Below are positions 9,278-22,560 of a DNA stretch of 64,000 bases, piece after piece (the stretch's first letter is position 1; each line of letters starts with the position of its first letter). The stretch is from Magnetaquiglobus sp039908105. GTDB lineage: Bacteria; Pseudomonadota; Magnetococcia; Magnetococcales; Magnetaquicoccaceae. Under the pieces are notes generated by a model, which had not been told where the DNA came from, searched no databases, and saw nothing but the letters and a program-made list of their open reading frames with translations. The stretch lies in the NCBI GenBank assembly GCA_039908105.1, contig JAMOBI010000014.1, forward strand, positions 30,911 through 94,910, written 5' to 3'. The translations under genes and the position numbers were made by a program.

Positions 9278-10273
9278 TCAAGAGTTGCTGCCCAGGAGTG
9301 CCTGGATTTCCTGAAATGCCTGATTCACGCTGATCTCGCCGAGCGAACGGTTGGGCGCGCATAAGCCGTCACGGGGTTGCAGGGTGAGAAACCGACAGCG
9401 CGGATGATCAAGCGGTCCGGTCATCTCCGGACCGGAGAGGCAATGATAAAACAGCAACATCGGGATGTCGAAGGCGCTCATCAGATGGGTTGGTCCGGTA
9501 TCCACGCCCATGTAGAGATCCAGGCAGGACATCAACGCACCGCTCTCCCTCAAACTCAAGGCACCGCTCAGGTCCAGGCAGGCGCCCTCCAGGCTGGCGG
9601 CCAACGGCTGGTTGAAGCGTTTGTCATCCGGTCCGCCGAAGATCAAGAATCGGGCGTTGGGCCAGAGGGTGCGAATCCGCACGCCAAGCTCGATGAAATG
9701 TCCCAAGGGCCAGTCGCGATAGGATTTGGTCGGGAAGCTGCGCGGCTGAATGCCGATCGTCGGAGTGCCGGCAGCCATCCTGGTCAATCGTTGTTGGGCG
9801 GCCTGTTTTTCTTCAGTCGTCAAAGTAAAGGCGATGCGGGGATTGGTGGTGTTCACCCCCAGCACTTCGGCATGGTGCGTCAACTGCCAGATGGCGTGTT
9901 CGCTTTGAAATGCCGGCGGTTCGATCAGATGGGTCAAACGGCGGTTGAGTGCTGGATCCTTTTGGCGAAAGGCAATGGTCTGGCTGGCGAGGCGCAGCCC
10001 GAGTTTCACCAGGGGGGCATCAAAACCGTATACCAGGGCATAATCGTAAACCGGTTTACTGAGAATACCGCGCATCCAGGCGGTGGATGGTGTCACGCGA
10101 CCGATTCGCTGCACGAATGGCAGATGTTCAAACACTTCGGCCCGTTTTGGATGGGCGAGCAGATCGATGCGTGCGCCGGGGAAGTGGTTGGCTACAGCGC
10201 GCAGGGTTGGTGTGACAAAGAGCGAATCGCCGATGCGCGACACCTGAATGACCAGAATGGAGGGATTGCTCAT
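9278..10273 (-). CDS. GT9 glycosyltransferase (heptosyltransferase-like)
   Basis: A complete GT9 protein of 331 residues. The N-terminus SILVIQVSRIGDSLFVTPTL matches the acceptor-side Rossmann start, and the donor-side domain shows IGIQPRSFPTKSYRDWP near 175 and MGVDTGPTHLMSAF near 255, the GT9 signature that contacts the ADP sugar. It would add heptose or a similar sugar to lipopolysaccharide core. I take the ATG at 10273; a TTG directly before it is possible. It is separated from the downstream GT2 by 167 bp in which I see no gene. Its relative at the left edge of the window is also GT9. Confidence 0.87.
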   Translation of the reverse strand: MSNPSILVIQVSRIGDSLFVTPTLRAVANHFPGARIDLLAHPKRAEVFEHLPFVQRIGRVTPSTAWMRGILSKPVYDYALVYGFDAPLVKLGLRLASQTIAFRQKDPALNRRLTHLIEPPAFQSEHAIWQLTHHAEVLGVNTTNPRIAFTLTTEEKQAAQQRLTRMAAGTPTIGIQPRSFPTKSYRDWPLGHFIELGVRIRTLWPNARFLIFGGPDDKRFNQPLAASLEGACLDLSGALSLRESGALMSCLDLYMGVDTGPTHLMSAFDIPMLLFYHCLSGPEMTGPLDHPRCRFLTLQPRDGLCAPNRSLGEISVNQAFQEIQALLGSNS

Positions 10274-10700
10274 CAATCGAGATTGTGGCGGTTACAGGCA
10301 ACATCGCATGGATGACGAGTTGCGGTGGATGCGGGCCGGATCAATCGAGTCGACATCTCTCTTAAGCTTTAGGAACAGGTGTGTAACACAGTGCCATGGG
10401 TCGTTTTGGTTAGGATTATGAGGGTTCTGATTGATGATCACAACAAGCCATGATAATGCGTTGTCTTTAAAATGCAATGAAAAGCGGCTGATTCCCCGTG
10501 TTCAAAGGAGGCCTTCCTGACCATTGACCGATAGCCGGGAAGGATGCACCTTGACTTTGGCTGCGGAATCGTTGAGATCGTTGCATGCGTTTTTTTATCG
10601 TGGAACTTGTGCTTTTGGAGTTCCACGGTCGGGGGGTGAGGGGGGTTCCCCCCATCATGCAAGTTTGGTCTCGGCATCCGGTTACAAGGAAGGCATCAGC
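10274..10700. repeat. Intergenic gap with a copy of the GC-rich repeat family
   Basis: The left part (10274-10590) shows no gene I would defend; it is the divergent promoter region of the GT9 and the methyltransferase. At about 10599-10674 is one copy of the second repeat family, in reverse orientation to the copies at 56906-57118: a perfect 9-bp hairpin (10599-10607 with 10619-10627) followed by a G-tract/C-tract pair and CATCATGCAAGTT. The copy lies inside the leader of the next gene, ending about 26 nt before its ATG, so it would be transcribed. Confidence 0.65.
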
Positions 10701-11438
10701 ATGTTTCGATCGATCGGGGAGTGGGTGTTGGCGGCTGAACGGGAGAAAGTCCATTTTGCGGCCAAAGTCGATGGGATCCCTTATGAAAAGAAGGGGATCC
10801 TCTTTTCCGAGATGCTCTTTTTTTACCTGGGCGCCCGTTCCGCGGGGGCGCGGCGCGTGCTTGAATCGGGTCGGGCCAGGGGGCAGAGCACGTTGATTTT
10901 ATCGCTCTGTTTTCCCGATCTGCCCATTTTGAGCATCGAACACGATCCCAACTCTCCGGATGTGGTTGTCGCGGCCGAGCGTCTGAAAGGGCGCGAGCAG
11001 GTGCAACTGCTGTTCGGCGATGCCAGGGAGCGCATGCCGGCGCTTGTTGAACCTGGGGATGTGGCGTTGATCGATGGTCCCAAGGGGTTTGCCGGGCTGC
11101 GACTGGCGTTTCGCATGCTGGCGACCGGCAAGGCGTCGATGGTCTTTGTGCATGATGTCGGGGTGGGTACGCCGGATCGGAGCTGGCTTTCGACCATCGC
11201 GCCCGAGGCGGTCTACAGCGATGATCCCCAGTTCGCCCGCCTCTGTCACGATCTGGATGGGGCCGCCCGCGAGGATCTGCCAGAGGCCAACCGGTTTGAA
11301 TCGACCTATCCCAAAGCCGGTTACGGCTTTTCATTGGTCTGTCTGCCGGCAGGTTCGGTCGGACGGGCCTGGTGGCAGCTGGCGATGACGGCGATCTGGA
11401 GCGTGATTCATCGGCTGGTGGTGCGCAAGTTTGGTTGA
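10701..11438 (+). CDS. Class I SAM-dependent methyltransferase-like protein
   Basis: The 245-residue product has a Rossmann-type methyltransferase core: the motif I strand ARRVLESGRARGQST near 50, ILSIEHDPNSPD (motif II acidic) near 78, and DVALIDGPKGFAGLRLAFRML near 120, typical of small-molecule or glycan O-methyltransferases. The motif I glycines are not the usual GxGxG, so SAM binding is likely but unproven. A C-terminal hydrophobic stretch (WWQLAMTAIWSVIHRLV) may attach it to the membrane. I start at the ATG at 10701, which has AAGGA 10 nt upstream; the longer open frame runs through a repeat. It is convergent with msbA. Confidence 0.65.
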   Translation: MFRSIGEWVLAAEREKVHFAAKVDGIPYEKKGILFSEMLFFYLGARSAGARRVLESGRARGQSTLILSLCFPDLPILSIEHDPNSPDVVVAAERLKGREQVQLLFGDARERMPALVEPGDVALIDGPKGFAGLRLAFRMLATGKASMVFVHDVGVGTPDRSWLSTIAPEAVYSDDPQFARLCHDLDGAAREDLPEANRFESTYPKAGYGFSLVCLPAGSVGRAWWQLAMTAIWSVIHRLVVRKFG

Positions 11439-11445
11439 AAAGACC

Positions 11446-13239
11446 TTATGATCCGGCGTTGTTCTCCTCATCCTGGAAATGGATCGCGTGCAGGCGGGCG
11501 TATTCGCCATTCAAGGCCAGCAGTGTCTCGTGATTGCCCTCCTCGACAATGCGGGCCTCCTTCAAGACGATGATCCGGTCGGCATTGCGGATGGTCGAGA
11601 GGCGGTGGGCGATCACCAGCGTGGTGCGTCCGGTCATCAGCCGCTCCAAAGCCTCCTGCACCGCCCGTTCGCTGTCGGTGTCGAGCGAGCTGGTCGCCTC
11701 GTCGAGAATCAGGATCGGTGCGTTTTTCAAAAGCGATCGGGCGATCGAAAGCCTCTGTCGCTGCCCTCCTGACAGGCGCACGCCACGATCGCCGATGAAG
11801 GTATCGAACCTCTGCGGCAGTTGGCAGATGAACTCCAACGCATTGGCCGCCTCGGCGACCGCTTCGAGCCGTTCCTGGGTATATTCCGCGCGACCGTAGG
11901 TGATGTTGTTCTTGACCGAATCGTTGAACAGGATCACCTCCTGGGTTACGACGGAGATCTGATCGCGCAGTGAGCGCAGGGTAGCGGTACGGATGTCGCG
12001 ACCATCGAGGGTGATGGCCCCTTCGGTCACCTCGAAGAAGCGCGGCAGCAGGTTGACCAGCGTGCTTTTGCCGCTGCCGCTGCGTCCCACCAGGGCGACC
12101 GTCTCGCCCGCCCGTACCCGCAGGGTGATGCCATCGAGCACCTTGGGCAGATCCGGGCCGTAGGCGAAGCTCACGTTCTCGAATGCCAACTCCTGTTGCA
12201 ACAACGGCAGGGCGGTGGCTTCGGGGTGGTCTTGAATCTCCGGTTGCCGTTCGAGGGTGGTGAAGATGCGATCCATGGCCGCCAGGCCGCGTTGTAAGGC
12301 GTTGTTGAGATTGGAGATCGCCTTGATCGGGTCGTAGGCCATCAGCATGGCGGTCAAGAACGAAAAAAAGGTGCCGGTGGTGGTTTTGCCATCGATCACC
12401 GCACCGCCGCCGTAGAGGATCACCCCGCACACCACCAGACCGGAGATCATCTCGATCGACGGTTTGGAGAGCGAGTTGATCACCAGGATTTCCAGGTGGT
12501 TCTTGAACACCCGTTTGGTCAATTGGCGGAACTGGGCCCGTTCGTAGTTCTCCATGCAGAACGATTTGATGATGCGTACCCCGGAGAAGGTCTCTTCGAG
12601 CTGGCTGACGATCGATTCGAGCAGTTCCTGGGCGCGATGGGATTTGGCGCGGATTTTTTTTCCCAGTGAATAGATGAGCAGCGCGGAGATGGGGAACCCC
12701 AATATCGAGACGAATGCGAGAACCGGATCACGATAGAAGAGTACCCCGACCAGCACGATCAGGGTCAGACCTTCGCGGACCATGCTGATCATGACGTTGG
12801 CGGTTGAGTCCTTGATGATGATCGGATCGTTGCTGATGCGCGAGATGAAGCTGCCGGAACTCGATGTCAGGAAATAGTTCATCTCGAATTTCAGGCAGTG
12901 GTTGTAGAGTTGGCATTGCAGCTTGCGGGCGATGCGTTGTCCGACCGCCCCCATGACGTAGGCATTGGTGTAGGAGGCGATGCCGCGCACCAGAAAGACT
13001 GCGACCACCAGCAGCGGCAGGGTGTGGAACATGGCGCGGTTTTGTTCGATGAAGATCTTGTCGAGGATCGGTTGCACCATGTAGGCAATGGCCCCTTCAG
13101 TGGCCGAGAGCACGATCATGCTGATAATGGCCGGGACCATGGCCCAGCGGTGCGGCCAGATGAGGCCGATCCAGCGTTGCATGAGCTGGCGGTTTTTGCT
13201 GGCATTCGGCGAGGAGGCGGAGAACAGCGGAGGAACCAT
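11446..13239 (-). CDS. msbA: Lipid A / glycolipid ABC exporter MsbA
   Basis: This 597-residue half-transporter has an N-terminal six-helix membrane domain (about residues 25-320) and an ATPase domain (about 345-590). The Walker A is LVGRSGSGKSTLV near 388, the ABC signature LSGGQRQRLSIARSLL near 493, and Walker B ILILDEATSSLD, with the H-loop in VIAHRLSTIRNAD. It works as a homodimer that flips lipid A-core, or a related lipid-linked glycan, across the inner membrane. It sits at the end of the glycan block next to the GT9 genes. MsbA is the best fit by length and neighbours; another lipid-flipping ABC protein is possible. Confidence 0.9.
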   Translation of the reverse strand: MVPPLFSASSPNASKNRQLMQRWIGLIWPHRWAMVPAIISMIVLSATEGAIAYMVQPILDKIFIEQNRAMFHTLPLLVVAVFLVRGIASYTNAYVMGAVGQRIARKLQCQLYNHCLKFEMNYFLTSSSGSFISRISNDPIIIKDSTANVMISMVREGLTLIVLVGVLFYRDPVLAFVSILGFPISALLIYSLGKKIRAKSHRAQELLESIVSQLEETFSGVRIIKSFCMENYERAQFRQLTKRVFKNHLEILVINSLSKPSIEMISGLVVCGVILYGGGAVIDGKTTTGTFFSFLTAMLMAYDPIKAISNLNNALQRGLAAMDRIFTTLERQPEIQDHPEATALPLLQQELAFENVSFAYGPDLPKVLDGITLRVRAGETVALVGRSGSGKSTLVNLLPRFFEVTEGAITLDGRDIRTATLRSLRDQISVVTQEVILFNDSVKNNITYGRAEYTQERLEAVAEAANALEFICQLPQRFDTFIGDRGVRLSGGQRQRLSIARSLLKNAPILILDEATSSLDTDSERAVQEALERLMTGRTTLVIAHRLSTIRNADRIIVLKEARIVEEGNHETLLALNGEYARLHAIHFQDEENNAGS

Positions 13240-13594
13240 GCGTGAGTCCGGGGTGAGAGGTGGAAGGGGGCTGCCGGATCCTATGCAATTTATGTGCGGA
13301 ATGCAAAGGGGAGGGGTGATGCGGTGGGTGGATTGATCATCTAAACCGCAACCAGCTTGGAATGTGTAGTTTTTATTAGTGAAAAAAAAAGAGAGGGTCT
13401 GGGAGATTCCTCTCCCAGGGTTTTGATTTTGTCTTTTAGCGCGCTCTTCTCAAGAAGCATTTTTTCGCGGTTTTTGCGAAAAAATGCGCCGCGCGCGGCC
13501 TTCGAAGCAGGCAGTTTGCACACAAGCCTAGCGGATCAGACTGTCAAGTCAGCTTGGTTGATCCAGTTAGGTTAAAGATTCATGGAGAGTACAG
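13240..13594. repeat. Modular hairpin repeat, locus 2
   Basis: The gap between msbA and yjbQ, which diverge, holds a repeat copy from about 13341 to 13565. Block A (AAACCGCAACC...GGAATGTGTAG) is at 13343-13371. Block D follows, read on the minus strand: an A-run at 13382-13390, then a hairpin pairing 13399-13406 with 13411-13418. The C hairpin (GCATTTTTTCGC arm from 13458) and the GCGCCGCGCGCGG tract follow. The B hairpin is missing. The right end carries GTCAGCTTGGTTGATCC, shared with locus 6. The promoters of both genes must lie in or beside this copy. Confidence 0.8.
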
Positions 13595-14020
13595 ATGCGC
13601 ATCCTTCAGACCACCTTCACGATTCGCACCCAGGGCCAGGGGCTTTATGAATTCACCGGCGAGGTTGCGCGTTGGTTGCAGAACGAGCGGGTCACCTCCG
13701 GGCTGTTGACGCTTTTTTGTCGCCACACCTCGGCGGGCCTGACGATTCAGGAGAATGCGGACCCGGATGTGCTGCACGATCTGGAATTTTTTTTCAAACG
13801 GTTGGTGCCGGAGAGATCAAACGGGTTCCGTCATACCGACGAAGGCCCGGACGACATGCCCGCCCACATCCGCGCCACGCTCTCGGGTGTATCGTTGAGC
13901 ATCCCGGTCAGTCAGGGGCGGATGGTGCTCGGGACGTGGCAGGGGATATTCCTCTTCGAGCACCGCTTGCGATCGCATCGGCGGGAGGTGGTGGGGTGTT
14001 GGATGGGAGAAAATGGCTAG
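13595..14020 (+). CDS. yjbQ: YjbQ/UPF0047 family protein
   Basis: The 141-residue protein matches the YjbQ (UPF0047) family over its whole length. TLFCRHTSAGLTIQENADPDVL near residue 40 and a later HTDEGPDDMPAHIRATL near 80 hold the conserved histidines that bind a metal in the trimeric fold; GTWQGIFLFEHR near 117 is the family C-terminal signature. Family members show weak thiamine-phosphate synthase activity, but the physiological role is unsettled. The ATG at 13595 is the family start and is preceded by GGAGAG. It is a single-gene unit between repeat locus 2 and the AT-rich gene. Confidence 0.9.
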   Translation: MRILQTTFTIRTQGQGLYEFTGEVARWLQNERVTSGLLTLFCRHTSAGLTIQENADPDVLHDLEFFFKRLVPERSNGFRHTDEGPDDMPAHIRATLSGVSLSIPVSQGRMVLGTWQGIFLFEHRLRSHRREVVGCWMGENG

Positions 14021-14060
14021 CAATGCAGATTATTGATTATAGTGGTCTTGTGCTATCGTA

Positions 14061-14087
14061 TTGATTTTGTTGTCACTATTATATAAT
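14061..14087 (+). promoter_or_regulatory. Possible sigma-70 type promoter of the AT-rich gene
   Basis: TTGATT at 14061-14066 and TATAAT at 14082-14087 are separated by 15 bp. The -10 is perfect but the spacer is short and the surrounding DNA is very AT-rich, so chance matches are likely. It would give a leader of about 90 nt to the GTG at 14182. Confidence 0.3.
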
Positions 14088-14181
14088 TTAAATTATTAAA
14101 ATATATGGTTGACAAATATTTTTTATTATGTTCTTTTTGATTGACTGTTAAAAAAATTCTTTTTTGTTGGAGGTGATTCCT

Positions 14182-15399
14182 GTGAGCAGTAAGAATCAGG
14201 TTGTAAAATTCAATAAAAGACCCAATTTGATCGCAAGAATCAAAGCAAGTTACGATGAAGCGGGATCCTTGGATTATCCTTTTAAAGTCCCTGTCAATTG
14301 GTTGTTTGTGATTTTCTGTGTTGTTTTTGTTGTGGGTTTTGGTTTCAAGATAAACACATATTTAACATCAGATTTGCAGATAGAGAGTGTGTATTTTGAT
14401 TTATTCACTTTCTTGCTGTCTGTGATCGGTGTTTATGTGTCAGTAGTTTCTTTTTTCGTTATGCTCAGTTTATCAAGAGCTCAGAATGAGAGTCTGGACG
14501 AGATTAAATCAGACCAATTAAGAGAAAAGAATTCTAATCGTTTTTTTCAGATGGATTCTCAACTTGGAGTCGTTTTGGTTGTTCCGGTTGTTTGCAAGGA
14601 TAGACCTCTTGCGATGATAAATTCTGGAGATTATTACGCAATATTGGTGATTACTGAGCGCATGAAGGGAGAGGTGTCTTACGATTGGGTCAGAAATCAT
14701 GATGGAGATCCCGCGCTTTCCAGTGGTTTGCAAGAGGAGCAATTGGGTGATTTGGAAATACAGGCTAATTTGGATAATCACCCTAATCATATTTATTTGT
14801 GCACGCCATGGGTTAATAGAAAATTAAATAATCGGTGGCCGATTTGGAATCAGGAGACGATTTATGATGGTACGGATAAAAGTAATTACAATTTCCCGTG
14901 CTGGTTTTATCGAGATGTGCCAAAGAACGCTGTTTCAAAGAAGGGAAAGCCATACCTGAAAATTCGAATCAACTGGAATAATGATATCGTTGATCTTGAA
15001 TCCATGGCAGATAAATATTACGATATGGCTGAAATAGTTAAAAGGTGTTATAGTGGAAAAGAGTATAAACTTGGTCCAAGTGTTGATGATTTTGCTATTA
15101 TAGCACGATTGACACATAAGGATGGAAGAAAGGATATTATAGTTGCCGGTTTGCATCAATTGGGGACGTGGATTGTTGCAGATTTTATTAATGGGCAAAT
15201 CAACAGGAAAATCAATAGAGGAAAACCTTATGATTGCAGGGATGATGAAATATCAGAAATAATTCTTGGCTCTGATGATTTTATTGCAATCATCTCTGGG
15301 ACGTTTGATTTTAATATTATGAAAGTTACTTGGTCAGAGGTTTATCATGGGCATATTTGGCAATACAAACAAGGTTCGTGGATAAAGTATGTAAAATAG
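14182..15399 (+). CDS. Two-helix membrane protein of unknown function, AT-rich
   Basis: I do not recognise this 405-residue protein. It has a basic N-terminus, two hydrophobic helices (about residues 38-60, VNWLFVIFCVVFVVGFGF, and 75-100), a short charged coil, then about 300 soluble residues. The last third contains DDFAIIARL and VAGLHQLGTWIVADF, a pattern of alternating strands and a GxHxxGTW motif that could be a sensor domain. I start at GTG 14182 because GGAGGTGA, a full anti-Shine-Dalgarno match, is 8 nt upstream. Codon use and composition (many AAT, ATT, TTT) are unlike every neighbour, so it was probably gained by transfer. A 20-bp palindrome follows its stop. Confidence 0.75.
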   Translation: MSSKNQVVKFNKRPNLIARIKASYDEAGSLDYPFKVPVNWLFVIFCVVFVVGFGFKINTYLTSDLQIESVYFDLFTFLLSVIGVYVSVVSFFVMLSLSRAQNESLDEIKSDQLREKNSNRFFQMDSQLGVVLVVPVVCKDRPLAMINSGDYYAILVITERMKGEVSYDWVRNHDGDPALSSGLQEEQLGDLEIQANLDNHPNHIYLCTPWVNRKLNNRWPIWNQETIYDGTDKSNYNFPCWFYRDVPKNAVSKKGKPYLKIRINWNNDIVDLESMADKYYDMAEIVKRCYSGKEYKLGPSVDDFAIIARLTHKDGRKDIIVAGLHQLGTWIVADFINGQINRKINRGKPYDCRDDEISEIILGSDDFIAIISGTFDFNIMKVTWSEVYHGHIWQYKQGSWIKYVK

Positions 15400-15422
15400 A
15401 ACTGTCTGGGATGCGTCAAAGA

Positions 15423-15465
15423 ATGCAACACACAAACAATTAAAATAATTGTTTGTGTGTTGCAT
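15423..15465. terminator. Perfect 20-bp inverted repeat, probable bidirectional terminator
   Basis: Positions 15423-15442 pair perfectly with 15446-15465 across a 3-nt AAA loop. It lies 24 bp past the stop of the AT-rich gene and overlaps the last codons and stop (15440-15442) of the convergent thpR, so it can end transcripts from both sides. There is no long T-run after either arm; the A/T-rich inner part of the stem supplies only short runs. Confidence 0.6.
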
Positions 15466-15934
15466 TGCCTGTCTCCAAATACGATCGCATCAGCGCCACG
15501 TCCGTTACCTCCCAATCGCTGGAAAAGGCGGGCAGGGTGGGCAGCAGTTTCTCCAGGTTGCTCTCCACTCGGCAGCGGGCGAGGGTCAGGTGCGGCTTGA
15601 AGGGGCGCGGGGCGGCGGGCGGCGGGAGAATGGCTAGGTCTCGGGCGCGGCTGGCTGAGGGGAAGGCGCCCCAGCCGGTCAGTTGCAAACGCATCGGGGT
15701 GTGGCGTGGGGCGATGGTCGCCAGTTGCTCTTGCAACGCCGGGATTTCATCCACCGGCACATCCCCGAAAAAACGGGCGGTCAAGTGCAGCATCTCTGGC
15801 GCCTGCCAGTGCCAGCCGGGGGGCAGGGGGCTGATTCGGTTTGCCAGTTCGGTCAGCTGTTCTTTCAACGCTTCGGGAGGGTTGAGCGCTACGAAGAGTC
15901 GCGCCAGCTCACCTTGGATGTATGGCCCGGTCAC
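15440..15934 (-). CDS. thpR: RNA 2',3'-cyclic phosphodiesterase (LigT/ThpR type)
   Basis: The 164-residue product belongs to the 2H phosphoesterase superfamily. RLFVALNPPEALKEQL is the family opening, and the two catalytic motifs are HLTARFFGD near residue 50 and HLTLARCR near 117, each H-x-T. The enzyme hydrolyses 2',3'-cyclic phosphate RNA ends to 2'-phosphates. I start at GTG 15934, which overlaps the upstream PPC gene stop as GTGA, although it adds about 12 residues before the usual start. The final residues (NATHKQLF) are encoded by one arm of the palindrome at 15423-15465, so the natural C-terminus may have been changed. Confidence 0.83.
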   Translation of the reverse strand: MTGPYIQGELARLFVALNPPEALKEQLTELANRISPLPPGWHWQAPEMLHLTARFFGDVPVDEIPALQEQLATIAPRHTPMRLQLTGWGAFPSASRARDLAILPPPAAPRPFKPHLTLARCRVESNLEKLLPTLPAFSSDWEVTDVALMRSYLETGNATHKQLF

Positions 15935-16356
15935 CCCTCCACCCACAATGGCAGCCCCGTGGTTTCGTCGCATCCCCGGGGCAGAGGCTCCCCGATCAAC
16001 TCCTGAATCAACACCTCCGCTGCAAAAATCACCGTCCCCGGAGCCAGATGGCCGCCAATCGCCCGTCCGGCGTGATCGGAGAGCGTCAAATGGACATGCA
16101 CGAACGGCTGCCCCTCCTTCAACGAGACATTGCCCACCATCTGCACGATCTCCAGCGGCTCATCGAAGGTCAGATAATCATACGCATGCCGCGTCTGGTC
16201 GTAGAATCCCAAACAGGCCCGCTTCACCGCGCCCAGACCCTCGATCCGCCCGGCGCGAATCCCGTGCGCCCGACAAAAACCGTTCAACACCTCCAACAGA
16301 TCCCCATCGTGCGGCAGACGACCCTGCCAATATTTTCCCCCGGTAAACTCTCGCAT
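15931..16356 (-). CDS. PPC (DUF296) domain protein
   Basis: The 141-residue protein is a single PPC/DUF296 domain, the fold found alone in bacteria and joined to AT-hooks in plant proteins. LPHDGDLLEVLNGFCRAHG, a central LGFYDQTRHAYDY, and FVHVHLTLSDHAGRAIGGHL match the family, with the HVHLTLSD strand and histidines near residues 90-105 as the most conserved part. Bacterial members form trimers and have no settled function. I start at the ATG at 16356 with GGAG 8 nt before it rather than the TTG at 16374. The stop overlaps thpR by GTGA, so the two are co-translated. Confidence 0.8.
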   Translation of the reverse strand: MREFTGGKYWQGRLPHDGDLLEVLNGFCRAHGIRAGRIEGLGAVKRACLGFYDQTRHAYDYLTFDEPLEIVQMVGNVSLKEGQPFVHVHLTLSDHAGRAIGGHLAPGTVIFAAEVLIQELIGEPLPRGCDETTGLPLWVEG

Positions 16357-16583
16357 GGCCGCACTCCGCAGCAAAATTGTCCAACAGCCGACAAAAATTA
16401 ATGAATGTTTTCTAAACGCTTACCTGAGAAAATGGCATATTCAACACGCAGGAATCGGATTGTGCAGTGCGCCGTTGACGGATCCATAAGCGATTTGTTA
16501 AGTTGAACGACGGGGTTTCATCAATTCAAACAAAAATTGCATCGGGTTTGCAACCCACGGCAGCGTCAATCTAAGGATAGATC

Positions 16584-21114
<4,531 letters not shown>

Positions 21115-21122
<8 letters not shown>

Positions 21123-22560
21123 GACCAAGGGTTTCATGGAAGTGGAGCGGGAGACGCCGCGGCCCCGTTCGGTTGCCGAGCGGATTCACGACTGGGATGA
21201 GCTGTATCATCCTTATCCGGTCGACAAACTGCGGGATCAGGCGTCGCGCTGCATGGATTGCGGTATTCCGTTCTGTCACAACGGCTGCACGCTGCACAAT
21301 CTGATTCCCTCCTGGAACGATTGGGTCTATCGGGGCCGTTGGGAAGAGGCGGTCAATACCCTGCATCGCACCAACAACTTCCCGGAGTTCACCGGTCGGG
21401 TCTGCCCGGCGCTCTGCGAGGCGGCCTGCGTGGTGGGGATCAATCGTGAACCGGTTACGATTCGCGAGATCGAACGCACCGTGGCCGAGGAGGGGTTTGC
21501 CCGTGGTCTGATCAAACCGATGTTGCCAAAAGAGAAGAGCGGCAAGCGGGTGGCGGTGGTGGGATCGGGTCCGGCTGGTATGGCGGCGGCCCAGCAGTTG
21601 ACCCGTGCCGGACACAGCGTGACCCTGTTTGAGAAGAACGAGCAGGTTGGCGGGTTGCTGCGTTTCGGTATCCCGGACTTCAAGCTGGAAAAACGGGTGA
21701 TCGACCGGCGGTTGGAGCAGATGGTGGCCGAAGGGTTGACGGTGCGCACCGGCGTGCATGTCGGGGTGGATATCACGGCTGAGGGGCTGCGAGCCGATTT
21801 CGAGGCCGTGGTGTTGACCGGTGGAGCGGAGCAGCCGCGTGATCTGCCGGTGCCGGGGCGTGCGCTGTCCGGGATCCATTTTGCCATGGACTATCTGGCC
21901 CAGCAGAATCGCCGTGTGGCCGGACTCACCATTCCGCCCACCGAGGCGATTTTTGCCATCGGCAAGCGGGTGGTGGTGATTGGCGGTGGGGATACCGGGG
22001 CTGACTGCGTGGGTACGGCGATCCGTCAGGGGGCGGCGAGCGTCACCCAGATCGAGCTTTTGCCGCGTCCGCCGAAGGAGCGCGCGCCGGAGACCCCGTG
22101 GCCGATGTGGCCGAACATGCTGCGCACCTCCTCGTCGCATCTGGAGGGGTGCGAGCGGATGTGGAGCATTTTGACCCGGTCGTTTGAGGCGGGCCCGGAT
22201 GGTCATGTGAAGGGGATCCACTGCATGCGGTTGCACTGGGCCGAGCAGGAGGATGGCGGGCGTCCGCAGATGCAGGAGATTCCGGGATCCGGATTCTTTT
22301 TGGAAACCGAGCTGGTGTTGCTGGCCATGGGTTTTCTGCACCCGGTGAAGCACGGGTTGCTGGAGGGGTTGGGTGTGGTGCTTGACGGGCGCGGCAATGT
22401 GCGTGTGGATGGCAACGGCATGACGAGTGTGCCGGGGGTGTTTGCTGCCGGTGATATGGCCACCGGGCAGTCGTTGGTGCTCAAGGCGATCGATGGCGGG
22501 CGTCGTGCGGCTGTGGCTGTGGATGGTTGGTTGCGGAACGGGCCGTCGGTGTTGGCGTAG
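21115..22560 (+). CDS. gltD: Glutamate synthase small subunit
   Basis: The 481-residue protein supplies electrons from NADPH to GltB. The N-terminal cysteine region (CMDCGIPFCHNGC near 45 and CPALCEAAC near 100) binds two 4Fe-4S clusters. FAD is bound at VAVVGSGPAGMAAAQQL near 150 and NADPH at VVVIGGGDTGADCVG near 290; the FAD-dependent segment GVFAAGDMATGQSLV closes the fold near 440. The ATG at 21115 overlaps the gltB stop and has GGGAG about 10 nt upstream, and is preferred to the longer frame from 21064 inside gltB. Confidence 0.96.

Noticed and set aside
10292..10477. A 61-codon minus-strand frame in the gap after the GT9 gene
   Set aside because: No ribosome site, unusual composition and no similarity to any domain that I recognise.
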